From Candidatus Omnitrophota bacterium (GTDB lineage Bacteria; Omnitrophota; Gorgyraeia; Gygaellales; Profunditerraquicolaceae), in the NCBI GenBank assembly GCA_028716305.1, contig JAQUQA010000066.1, forward strand, positions 1-6,648: 6,648 nucleotides of DNA, read 5' to 3'. A model generated the notes under the pieces. It had not been told where the DNA came from, searched no databases, and saw only the letters and a list, made by a program, of their open reading frames with translations. Both the position numbers and the translations under genes were made by a program. The number at the start of each line of letters is the position of its first letter. The first letter of the stretch is position 1. Shown one piece after another: positions 1 through 6,334 of the stretch.

Positions 1-1101
1 TTTTTTTAAATCACAACCGCGAGTATGGATTTTGGTCCCGTTATAAACCTTTAGAAATTCTTCGATCCTCCCGCGGATCAAGCGGTTGCGATATTGCGCC
101 CGCAACATCACCAATAACTCGTAACTTAAAGGCTCCAGTATACTAAAAATCTTTGCCGGGGTAATCTTCCTGACGGAAAGTTTTTCGGCAATCGCGCGGT
201 GATGATGTTTATAGCTGATCAGCCTGATTGTTTCCCCTCGGCCAAAGGCAAATTTCCTGCAGAAGGCCGCGGTTGCTCTTTCATCCAGGGACTGTGTAAG
301 GACCATCAGATAAATGATCCAATTGTCGAGACGGCGGCGATGGCACATTTCCCGGTCAAACCAGCGCAGCGATGCCTCAACCGACCTGAATAACGCATAA
401 CTCCCGGCGTTGACGCGTAAATCCGGACTGATAAAAGCGAAGCCAACGAGCTTCTTCATCCGTCTGATCTCAAGGAGGGGGCGCCTTTCCTTAAGCATCA
501 GGATTATTTCGTCGCGCAGCCGCTGCGGCTCGACTCTCTCCAGCATCTTCTTCCGGCAGGCCTCTTGAGCCAGTTTTAAGCTGCGCGGTTCAATCCTGAA
601 AGCAAACCTCTGTTCGAAACGGATCGCCCTTAATATACGCGTAGGGTCATCGAGAAAACTTAAATCATGGAGTACGCGAACCCTCTTCTTTCTAATATCT
701 TCTTTTGCCCCGTAAAGGTCGATAACTTTGCCAAAATCACTCCCCGTGATGCTGACCGCAAGGGCGTTAATGGTAAAATCCCTGCGAAAAAGATCATCCC
801 GGATACTTCCCGGAGTAACTACCGGCAGCTCCCCCGGACGGGGATAAACCTCTCTGCGGGCAGTAGCGATGTCCAGCTTGACCCCCCAAGAAAGTATTAT
901 CGTGGCCGTGCCGAATCTTCTGTGACGCACCAGCTTACCCTGGAGCCCTTTGGCCAGCGCTTCGGCAAAACCGATACCGTCCCCTTCTACCGCGATATCG
1001 AGATCAAAATTTTCCACCCCCAGGATCAGGTCCCTTAAAAAACCCCCTACCAGATAAGCGCGTATCCCGGAACGCTCGGCTGTTTTTCCGGCCTGCGCCA
1101 C
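1..1101 (-). CDS. Class II tRNA nucleotidyltransferase / poly(A) polymerase family protein, 3' end cut by window edge
   Basis: This enzyme adds nucleotides to RNA 3' ends: CCA, CC or A on tRNA, or poly(A). The frame is open to base 1, so the C-terminus is missing; about 367 codons are visible. The nucleotidyltransferase head shows LVGGFLRD (about 1053-1030), the metal-binding DLD of NFDLDIAVEGD (about 1005-997), LDIATARRE, and RRDFTINAL (about 786-760). These are followed by LDDPTRILRAIRF (about 654-616), the templating motif usually written EDxxR but here DDxxR, and then the helical RNA-binding neck. I set the start at GTG 1101 (TTG 1104 is as good) because these are the first usual in-frame start codons. 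A better-placed ATG at 1148, behind GGCGGA, is out of frame because of a GA repeat. The protein-like frame extends up to at least 1140 (REILNRLSEDI). CCA-, CC- or A-adding activity cannot be told apart from sequence alone. Family assignment is sure; exact activity and start are not. Confidence 0.88.
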   Translation of the reverse strand, partial: MAQAGKTAERSGIRAYLVGGFLRDLILGVENFDLDIAVEGDGIGFAEALAKGLQGKLVRHRRFGTATIILSWGVKLDIATARREVYPRPGELPVVTPGSIRDDLFRRDFTINALAVSITGSDFGKVIDLYGAKEDIRKKRVRVLHDLSFLDDPTRILRAIRFEQRFAFRIEPRSLKLAQEACRKKMLERVEPQRLRDEIILMLKERRPLLEIRRMKKLVGFAFISPDLRVNAGSYALFRSVEASLRWFDREMCHRRRLDNWIIYLMVLTQSLDERATAAFCRKFAFGRGETIRLISYKHHHRAIAEKLSVRKITPAKIFSILEPLSYELLVMLRAQYRNRLIRGRIEEFLKVYNGTKIHTRGCDLKK

Positions 1102-1156
1102 CAATCCCCGGATATCCTCGGATAATCTGTTCAGAATCTCTCTCATTTTTTCCGCC

Positions 1157-1196
1157 CCTTGCCCCTTGACCCTTGACCCTTGCCCCTTGACCCTAT
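1157..1196. repeat. Degenerate heptamer tandem repeat (TTGCCCC/TTGACCC)
   Basis: About five consecutive 7-bp units alternate between TTGCCCC and TTGACCC in the gap between xerD and the tRNA nucleotidyltransferase gene. On the gene-sense strand they read as GGGGCAA/GGGTCAA and end just upstream of the GGCGGA ribosome-binding-like sequence of the downstream gene. The same unit, TTGCCCC, recurs at 3222-3253 inside the lipoprotein gene. Edges are given to within a few bases. The function is unknown; short tandem heptamers are known from cyanobacterial genomes as STRR sequences, and this is an analogy only. Confidence 0.8.
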
Positions 1197-1206
1197 TATT
1201 TTACAG

Positions 1207-1234
1207 CTTATAACTTATAACTTATAACTGATTA
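1207..1234. repeat. Heptamer tandem repeat (CTTATAA x3) overlapping the xerD stop
   Basis: Three perfect CTTATAA units occupy 1207-1227. A diverged fourth (CTGATTA) ends in the bases that form the xerD TAA stop. The tract is AT-rich and unrelated in sequence to the GC-rich heptamers only about 15 bp away, yet has the same 7-bp period. On the minus strand it contains several TATAAG strings that could act as weak -10 elements, but I see no convincing -35 partner. Confidence 0.8.
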
Positions 1235-2119
1235 CGGCCTGGGGTGAAAACTCCGGTGTATCGATTTAAGCCTGTCCTTATTGATATGCGTGTAAATCTG
1301 CGTAGTTGAGATATCGGCGTGCCCGAGCATTTCCTGGACCGAACGCAGATCCGCCCCCCGCTCCAAAAGATGAGTAGCAAAAGAATGCCGCAGGATATGC
1401 GGCTTCATCGGTTTTTTTATACCGGCCTCCCGGGAATATTTCTTAATCATCTTCCAGAACGACTGCCGGGATATTTTCTTTCCAAACCGGCTCAAAAAAA
1501 GGAACTCGCTTTCCTTGTCTTTGAGCAGGCCCGGCCGCACGGTATCCAGGTATTTCTTTATGCTGGAAACGGCTTTTTTACCCAGGGGGACAACCCGCTC
1601 CTTATTCCCCTTGCCGATACAGCGCAAGAAACCAACTTCCAGGTTGACGTCTTTTAATTTCAGGTTTACCCCTTCGGACACCCGCATTCCCGAAGCATAC
1701 AGAGTTTCCAGGATCGCCTTATCCCTGATCCCCTGCTTCTCGCGGGCGTTCGGCTGATTCAACAACGCGTCCACCTCATTCACGGAAAGGGCCTCGGGGA
1801 TCCTCTTCCAAAGCTTAGGTGAATCAACCAGGCTGCTGGGATCATCCTTGATCACCCTCTCGCGCACCAGGAAACGATAAAAAGACTTAATCGCCGCCAG
1901 GCGCCGGGAGATCGAATTTGCGCAAATCCCCTTGTCCTTCTGAGAAAACATAAAATCGGTAATGTAATTCCGGGGCGCCTGCGAAAGAGAACCGATCTTT
2001 TTTTCCGAGAGATAATCCAGATAAAGGTTAAGGTCCTTTCTGTAGGCAAAAATGGTGTTCGCGGAAAGACCGCGCTCGACGGACAGATAATCGAGAAAAG
2101 TTTCAATAAGCTCTTTCAT
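1232..2119 (-). CDS. xerD: Tyrosine recombinase, XerC/XerD type
   Basis: This is a site-specific recombinase of the phage-integrase fold, most likely acting at dif to resolve chromosome dimers with its partner or as a single Xer. The 295 aa match the usual Xer length of about 300. The N-terminal SAM-like DNA-binding domain (residues 1-90) includes LSANTIFAYRKDL and SRRLAAIKSFYRFL. The catalytic domain has the full set: R146 (SGMRVSE), K170 (GKGNKER), H241 and R244 (HILRHSFATH), H267 (LGHADIS) and the nucleophile Y276 (YTHI). Residue 150 is Gly where Leu is common (SEGVNL), a minor oddity outside the catalytic set. I chose ATG 2119, one base after the stop of the upstream hydrolase gene (TAGGATG); extending to an upstream ATG at 2200 would add 27 non-homologous residues inside the neighbouring gene. 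XerC and XerD cannot be separated with certainty; a housekeeping role is supported by the operon and the lack of phage genes. Confidence 0.92.
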   Translation of the reverse strand: MKELIETFLDYLSVERGLSANTIFAYRKDLNLYLDYLSEKKIGSLSQAPRNYITDFMFSQKDKGICANSISRRLAAIKSFYRFLVRERVIKDDPSSLVDSPKLWKRIPEALSVNEVDALLNQPNAREKQGIRDKAILETLYASGMRVSEGVNLKLKDVNLEVGFLRCIGKGNKERVVPLGKKAVSSIKKYLDTVRPGLLKDKESEFLFLSRFGKKISRQSFWKMIKKYSREAGIKKPMKPHILRHSFATHLLERGADLRSVQEMLGHADISTTQIYTHINKDRLKSIHRSFHPRP

Positions 2120-2120
2120 C

Positions 2121-2741
2121 CTAAGCCAAAAATGGGTTACCCTGTTTTTCCGCCGCCAGCGTAGAGGCCGGCCCGTGCCCGGGATATATCCTGGTGTCAT
2201 CCGGAAGGACCAAAAGCTTTTTTTTGATCGATTCGATCAACCGGGCGTGGCTGGCCCCGGGAAAATCAGACCTGCCGACCCCCTGCGCGAAAAGGGTGTC
2301 CCCGGTAAAAAGCATCTTCTCGTCGGGACTTTTCATCAAAAGACAAATCCCTCCCGGGGTATGGCCCGGAGTATGGATAACCTCCAGCCTGATATCGCCG
2401 TTTTCGATGATCCGGCCCTCTTCGACGGGATGGATCGGCGAGGTGACGCTGCAATCCAACATCAGGAAATTCGAAAGGTTCAACTCGGCATCCCTTAACA
2501 GCGCCGCGTCATCTTTATGCACATAGACCTGGGCGCCGAAACTATCATCGCCTCCGATATGGTCGCAATGGCCGTGGGTGTTAATCACCAAAGCCGGGTC
2601 TAGCTGAAAACGCGCAAGCACGGCTTTTATCTTGTCGACATCCGCCCCCGGATCGATAATGATGGCCCCGGAATCTTCCTTGGCCGCTAAAATATAACAA
2701 TTCACCTGCAATGGCCCTACGATCAACGTTTCGAATATCAT
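2121..2741 (-). CDS. MBL-fold metallo-hydrolase, glyoxalase II-like (GloB family)
   Basis: This is a cytoplasmic metallo-beta-lactamase-fold hydrolase of 206 aa, the size of the short bacterial GloB-like proteins that lack the full C-terminal substrate domain of classic glyoxalase II. Metal ligands are all visible: H56, H58, D60 and H61 in THGHCDH, H127 in HTPGHTPGG, D148 in FTGDTL and H189 in YPGHG. The N-terminal NCYIL and IIIDPG strands are typical of the family. The natural substrate is probably a thioester such as an S-acyl-thiol, but the family also includes sulfur dioxygenases and other hydrolases, so the substrate is inferred only. The ATG overlaps the stop of the lipoprotein gene (ATGA), with only a distant AGGTGA upstream, which suggests translational coupling. 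The stop lies one base before the xerD start. Confidence 0.9.
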   Translation of the reverse strand: MIFETLIVGPLQVNCYILAAKEDSGAIIIDPGADVDKIKAVLARFQLDPALVINTHGHCDHIGGDDSFGAQVYVHKDDAALLRDAELNLSNFLMLDCSVTSPIHPVEEGRIIENGDIRLEVIHTPGHTPGGICLLMKSPDEKMLFTGDTLFAQGVGRSDFPGASHARLIESIKKKLLVLPDDTRIYPGHGPASTLAAEKQGNPFLA

Positions 2742-3274
2742 ACCAGAGAATCTTTCACCTTGCTGTAAGAAAAATCGCGCAGGATCCTGCTGCGGAGCTG
2801 TTCAGCCTGCTGGCGATTCGTCGAATTCAGGTTTCCGTAAACATCCCCCTTAATAGAGTTGTGCAATCTATCTATTTGCCCAAGATAAACATCCAGCTTT
2901 GCCTGTTTTTCCGCGTTAAGCATCGGCCGCAGCTGGACCAGGTTCTTGCGCGCCTGCTCGATACAGCTTAATATCTTCTTCTGGCTCGAGGAGCGCGCCA
3001 GGGACTCGATCAATTCACCGTGCCAGCTCTTCCAGAAAACGAAATACTGCCGGTAAAGTTCCTCTTTGGACATCGTTGATTTATATTCAACGGGTGCCAG
3101 GACCATTTCTTCCTTCTGCATTTTATCTTTCTTCGGCTTGCGGGTGAATTTTCTGACAAAGGCATCGCAGCCGGTCACAGAGATCAGAAGACAGATAACA
3201 GAGATCAGGATGACCAAATCCTTGCCCCTTGCCCCTTGCCCCTTGCCCCTTGCTGATTGATTGAGAGTCTTCAT
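2738..3274 (-). CDS. Predicted lipoprotein of unknown function with repeat-encoded signal peptide
   Basis: I do not recognise a characterised family for this 178-aa protein. Seen in the sequence: a basic n-region (R9, K11, R16, K18), a hydrophobic core LVILISVICLLISV and a lipobox VTGC with the lipidated cysteine at C36, so export and lipid anchoring are likely. The mature part opens with a highly charged linker (VRKFTRKPKKDK), then a mostly helical region rich in Gln, Lys, Leu and Arg, including the aromatic stretch YRQYFVFWKSW at about residues 75-85. No enzyme motif is seen. The n-region is written by a GGGGCAA heptamer tract and the hydrophobic core by a second heptamer tract, so changes in unit number would shift the reading frame. 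The start is well supported by AGGAGG eight bases upstream and the ATGA overlap with the ligA stop; the end overlaps the next start by ATGA. Asp follows the lipid Cys, which in E. coli favours inner-membrane retention; this may not hold here. Confidence 0.8.
   Translation of the reverse strand: MKTLNQSARGKGQGARGKDLVILISVICLLISVTGCDAFVRKFTRKPKKDKMQKEEMVLAPVEYKSTMSKEELYRQYFVFWKSWHGELIESLARSSSQKKILSCIEQARKNLVQLRPMLNAEKQAKLDVYLGQIDRLHNSIKGDVYGNLNSTNRQQAEQLRSRILRDFSYSKVKDSLV
3180..3207. repeat. Imperfect heptamer repeat (TGNNNTC) coding the signal peptide core
   Basis: On the minus strand the bases read TGATCTC, TGTTATC, TGTCTTC, TGATCTC, with the next seven (TGTGACC) partly matching: four units of a degenerate 7-bp repeat. 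They encode the hydrophobic ISVICLLIS stretch of the lipoprotein signal peptide, in which the LIS(V) string comes twice. The tract begins about 14 bp downstream (in gene sense) of the GC-rich heptamer tract. Confidence 0.65.
3222..3253. repeat. Heptamer tandem repeat (TTGCCCC x4.6) at the start of the lipoprotein gene
   Basis: Four perfect TTGCCCC units (3222-3249) and a partial fifth (TTGC) lie within the first 20 codons of the lipoprotein gene. In gene sense the unit is GGGGCAA, translated over three units as the heptapeptide ARGKGQG, and it supplies the positive charges of the signal peptide. The same unit appears in the xerD-nucleotidyltransferase gap at 1157-1196. Seven is not divisible by three, so gain or loss of one unit would be a frameshift. 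Confidence 0.88.
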
Positions 3275-5259
3275 ACGATCATCCTCCTGAATTCTTCCTC
3301 GTTAATAACCTTCACCGCCAATTTCTTCGCCCGGTCATACTTCGATCCGGGATCATCTCCGGCTACCACCAGGTCCGTATTCTTGCTGACGCTGGAAGAA
3401 ACCTCGGCCCCGAGTTGCCTTGCCAGTTCCTGTGCCTGCTGGCGGCTGTAATCTTTGAGCTCACCTGTAAAAACTATCTTTTTTCCGGTTAAAAGATTAT
3501 TTTTTTTTCGGACAGTTTCATCTTTAAAGTTCAGGCCGGCATCTTTAAGCTCGCGAATGAGTTTTTTTGTTTGGGCCTGGGAGAAATAATCCACTATCGA
3601 CTGGGCCATTACCGGGCCGATTTCGTAAATTGCCTCGAAGTCTTCGGTTTTCGCCGAAAGTAGGTTATTCATCTCTTTAAAATGCCCGGCCAGGACAAGG
3701 GCCGCTTTTTCTCCGATATGCCGGACCCCTAAGGCAAAAATCAGGCGCCAGAGCGGACGTTTCTTGCTCCCTTCTATAGCCGCGATCAAGTTATCCGCTT
3801 TCTTGTCCTTGAATAATTCCAGTTTCAGTAAATCCTCTTTATCTAATTTATAAATATCGGAAAAATCACGCACCAGTTTTAATTTTACCAGTTGCGCCAC
3901 CACGGATTCACCCATCCCTTCGATATCCATCGCGCCGCGGGAAGCAAAATGCAATAAGCCCCGTTCCAGTTGCGCCGGGCATGACGGGCTGATACAGCGA
4001 TAGGCGACATCCTCCTCTTTTTCCTTAACCACCTTGCCGGAACAAACCGGACAGGATTTGGGAACGGTAAAATCCTTGCCGCCTTTATGCTCGATTACCT
4101 TCACGATTTTAGGGATCACGTCACCGGCCCGCTCAATCAGGACCCGGTCGTGCTCTTTTATACCCAGGCGCTTAATCTCGTCGAAATTATGCAGTGTGGC
4201 ATGCTTGATCATCACCCCGGCGCATTCCACGGGTTTAAGTTCCGCGATCGGGGTGATTACTCCGGTACGCCCGACATTTACCCTGATCTTCACCACCGAG
4301 GTAGTCGCCTGCCGGGCGGGAAATTTATAGGCAATAGACCAGCGCGGGCTCTTAGCAGTTGAGCCAAGCTTTTCCTGCTGGCTAAAACTGTTCACCTTGA
4401 CTACGATCCCGTCGATTTCATAATGCAGGCTATCTCTTTTCCCCTGCCAGAAAACACAATAATCAAGCACCTCTGGCAAGGTGCGGCAAAGCCTGGATTC
4501 CGCGTTTACCCGTACCCCCCAGTTTTTAAGCTTCTTTAAGAATTCCCACTGGTTCGAAGCGACAACGCCGGTATGCCAACCCAGGGAATGGGCAAAAAAA
4601 TTCAACTTCCTTTTTGCCACTAACGAGGTATCCAGCAGTTTTAAGGAACCACTGGCGGCATTACGCGGATTGGCGAATAACTCCTCTGACCGGGATTCTT
4701 TTTCCCGGTTCAGGGCCTCAAATTCCTTTTTCTCCATATATACCTCGCCACGGATCTCCAGATATTCGGGGAACCCCTCTGCGGCAAGTACCAGGGGTAT
4801 CGCGCGGATAGTCCTGATGTTGGCAGTCACATCCTCGCCGCTTTCCCCGTCTCCGCGGGTTGCGCCCACAGAGAGCCTGCCGTTCTCATAGGCGAGATTC
4901 GCGCTCAATCCGTCGATCTTAAGCTCTACCACGTATTCGATATCCCGCAAACTGCCAAGCCCCTTCTCTACACGCTTGGCCCAATCCTTTAATTCCTCAA
5001 AACTATACGTATTATCCAGAGAAAGCATTTTTTTACGGTGCCTGACGGTCTGAAAACCCTCCAGGACCATACCGGCAACGCGCACGGTCGGAGAATCAGG
5101 AGACTTAAAATCAGGGTACCGCTCTTCCAACTGCTTAAGCTTTTGCATCAGGGCATCGTATTCTTTATCGGATACCTTCGGCTGGGAAAGCGCGTAATAC
5201 GAATAGTCGTGCCGCCTGATTTCGTCTCTTAGTTTTTCGATTTCTTTTTTAACTTCCAT
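3271..5259 (-). CDS. ligA: NAD+-dependent DNA ligase LigA
   Basis: LigA seals DNA nicks in replication and repair using NAD+ and passes through a ligase-AMP intermediate. At 662 aa it is full length. The NAD-binding Ia domain (HDYSYYALSQPKVSDKEYD, about 17-35) is followed by the adenylation domain, with nucleophile K114 in VELKIDG, RGE at 170-172, EIDGIVVKV at 281-289 and YKFPA at 311-315. An OB fold follows, then a four-Cys zinc finger (C403, C406, C422, C427), helix-hairpin-helix repeats (about 430-580, including AMDIEGMG and FALGVRHIGEKAA) and a C-terminal BRCT domain (about 588-662, TGKKIVFTGEL). I chose ATG 5259, one base after the phosphoesterase stop (TAAGATG) and behind GGCGGA; the longer frame from 5343 would add 28 unrelated residues inside the upstream gene. 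The gene ends in ATGA overlap with the lipoprotein gene. No key residue is missing. Confidence 0.98.
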   Translation of the reverse strand: MEVKKEIEKLRDEIRRHDYSYYALSQPKVSDKEYDALMQKLKQLEERYPDFKSPDSPTVRVAGMVLEGFQTVRHRKKMLSLDNTYSFEELKDWAKRVEKGLGSLRDIEYVVELKIDGLSANLAYENGRLSVGATRGDGESGEDVTANIRTIRAIPLVLAAEGFPEYLEIRGEVYMEKKEFEALNREKESRSEELFANPRNAASGSLKLLDTSLVAKRKLNFFAHSLGWHTGVVASNQWEFLKKLKNWGVRVNAESRLCRTLPEVLDYCVFWQGKRDSLHYEIDGIVVKVNSFSQQEKLGSTAKSPRWSIAYKFPARQATTSVVKIRVNVGRTGVITPIAELKPVECAGVMIKHATLHNFDEIKRLGIKEHDRVLIERAGDVIPKIVKVIEHKGGKDFTVPKSCPVCSGKVVKEKEEDVAYRCISPSCPAQLERGLLHFASRGAMDIEGMGESVVAQLVKLKLVRDFSDIYKLDKEDLLKLELFKDKKADNLIAAIEGSKKRPLWRLIFALGVRHIGEKAALVLAGHFKEMNNLLSAKTEDFEAIYEIGPVMAQSIVDYFSQAQTKKLIRELKDAGLNFKDETVRKKNNLLTGKKIVFTGELKDYSRQQAQELARQLGAEVSSSVSKNTDLVVAGDDPGSKYDRAKKLAVKVINEEEFRRMIV
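3283..3288 (-). promoter_or_regulatory. Strong Shine-Dalgarno (AGGAGG) of the lipoprotein gene inside ligA
   Basis: A perfect AGGAGG lies eight bases before the lipoprotein ATG at 3274 and is part of the coding sequence for the last residues of LigA (EEFRRMIV). It fixes the start codon of the lipoprotein and is the strongest ribosome-binding site in the window; neighbouring genes use weaker GCGGA-type sites. Confidence 0.8.
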
Positions 5260-5260
5260 C

Positions 5261-5989
5261 TTATCCGCCGGTCCTGAGCCTGTCGCCCAAAAAACGAGGC
5301 AACCCGCGATCCACGATCTTTTTTCGGGCCGATTCAACATCATAAGCGGTCCGTTTGATCAAAACCTCTCTCTTGTCGGTATCATATATGCAAAAGGCAG
5401 CCTGCGGATTGCCGTCGCGCGGCTGCCCTACACTACCGACATTGATAATATAGCTTTTCCCTGCCAAAATTTTGATCCTGTCTGTCTCAAGATAGCTGAC
5501 CATGCCTTGCTTTTCGCGGATGAAAACCCCGGGAAGATGGGTGTGGCCGACAAAGCAAATCTGTGAAAGCATAAGATCAAAGGACCTTTTTGCATCATGC
5601 TCGCCGATCATGTAAGAAAAATCCTGCGGGGTATCCAGCGTGCCGTGCACCAGAGTAAAATCTCCGGAAGAGTAAGTCAATTTCAGGGAGCAAAGAAAGT
5701 TCTTTTGTTCTTTTGAAAGGAGCTGGCCGGTCCAAAAGACCGCCTGTCTGGCAAAATCATTAAAATCAACCGGGTCCAAGATGCCCGCGGCGGCCCAGTC
5801 GTGGTTCCCGGCGATCATCCGGGCGCCGATCTGCCGGGAAAGGGAAATACACTCTTGAGGATCAGCGCCGTATCCCACGATATCTCCGAGACAAAAATAC
5901 TCGTCTATCGATTCCCGGTGATACTCGCGAATGACCCTCTCAAACGCTTCCAGATTGGAATGAACATCTGAAAAAACAGCACAGCGCAT
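5261..5989 (-). CDS. Metallophosphoesterase, YfcE/MJ0936-like family
   Basis: This is a calcineurin-like binuclear-metal phosphoesterase of 242 aa, probably cytoplasmic, with an unknown substrate (phosphodiesters or phosphomonoesters). All signature motifs are present: SDVHSN (D8, H10), GDIVGYGADP (G35, D36), GNHD (61-64), LVHGT (H115), GHTH (148-151) and NVGSVGQPRDG (183-193). The last motif, together with the C-terminal hairpin strand FCIYDTD, is characteristic of small bacterial and archaeal members of this group. The start ATG shares one base with the acylphosphatase stop (TAATG), pointing to termination-reinitiation coupling. The stop is one base upstream of the ligA ATG. There is no signal peptide. 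Confidence 0.93.
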   Translation of the reverse strand: MRCAVFSDVHSNLEAFERVIREYHRESIDEYFCLGDIVGYGADPQECISLSRQIGARMIAGNHDWAAAGILDPVDFNDFARQAVFWTGQLLSKEQKNFLCSLKLTYSSGDFTLVHGTLDTPQDFSYMIGEHDAKRSFDLMLSQICFVGHTHLPGVFIREKQGMVSYLETDRIKILAGKSYIINVGSVGQPRDGNPQAAFCIYDTDKREVLIKRTAYDVESARKKIVDRGLPRFLGDRLRTGG

Positions 5990-6261
5990 TAGAATTCAAT
6001 ATTAAAACCGGACAGATCTCCGGCGGCCGGGCCCCATTCTATTTCAGCGTCGCGCAGATACCCGGAAAAATACCCCTTTACCTTTTCCAGGAAATCTTTC
6101 AGGATACTTTCTTCGGCCTCTGCCAGAAGCTCAACCCTGCCATCAGGCAGATTCTTCACCCAGCCCTTAACTTTCAAATTAGAAGCAATGCTGACCGCGG
6201 TAAACCGGAAACCCACACCCTGCACTCTTCCCGAGTAATAAACGTGTGCGCGCTTTTCCAT
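5989..6261 (-). CDS. acyP: Acylphosphatase
   Basis: This small (90 aa) cytoplasmic enzyme hydrolyses carboxyl-phosphate bonds such as in acetyl- or carbamoyl-phosphate. The diagnostic segments are intact: GRVQGVGFR with phosphate-binding R19, and GWVKNLPDGRVE with catalytic N37. The length is standard for the family and includes the five-strand ferredoxin-like fold through to the terminal FNIEF strand. The start is ATG 6261 with a modest GCGGA five bases upstream. It is the first protein-coding gene after tRNA-Pro, with no convincing promoter of its own in the 73-bp gap, so it may be read from the tRNA promoter. The stop overlaps the next start by one base. Confidence 0.96.
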   Translation of the reverse strand: MEKRAHVYYSGRVQGVGFRFTAVSIASNLKVKGWVKNLPDGRVELLAEAEESILKDFLEKVKGYFSGYLRDAEIEWGPAAGDLSGFNIEF

Positions 6262-6293
6262 TAAATCCGCAAAATCTTGTTAAGATGGTCGGG

Positions 6294-6314
6294 CCCGCCA
6301 CGCTCTGTGGCGGG
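6294..6314. repeat. 8-bp-stem palindrome between tRNA-Pro and acyP
   Basis: CCCGCCAC and GTGGCGGG form a perfect 8-bp stem around a 5-base loop (GCTCT). On the minus strand it is not followed by a T-run, so it is unlikely to be an intrinsic terminator. It could be an RNA-processing or stability hairpin between the tRNA and the mRNA, or a dispersed palindromic repeat. A smaller inverted repeat (ATCTT-GTT-AAGAT) lies at about 6274-6286, between it and the acyP start. Confidence 0.7.
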
Positions 6315-6334
6315 AACTGTTCAAACCCAAAATA

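Noticed and set aside
1197..1231. Promoter for the nucleotidyltransferase gene within the CTTATAA repeats
   Set aside because: There are many TATAAG/TAAAAT strings but no -35 box at 16-18 bp; AT-rich repeats give such matches by chance.
1157..1234. CRISPR array in the repeat-rich xerD-nucleotidyltransferase gap
   Set aside because: Units are 7 bp and directly tandem with no spacers, and there are no cas genes in the window.
2120..2200. Longer xerD start at 2200
   Set aside because: The extra 27 residues do not look like Xer and lie inside the upstream hydrolase gene; ATG 2119 gives the family's normal length.
4481..4891. Plus-strand frames over ligA, xerD and the nucleotidyltransferase gene (for example 4481-4891, 1319-1657, 667-1038)
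   Set aside because: They are antisense shadows of strongly conserved minus-strand genes and show no protein motif or ribosome-binding site of their own.
5260..5343. Longer ligA start at 5343
   Set aside because: The extra 28 residues overlap the end of the phosphoesterase gene and are absent from LigA proteins; ATG 5259 follows a GGCGGA site and a TAAG junction.
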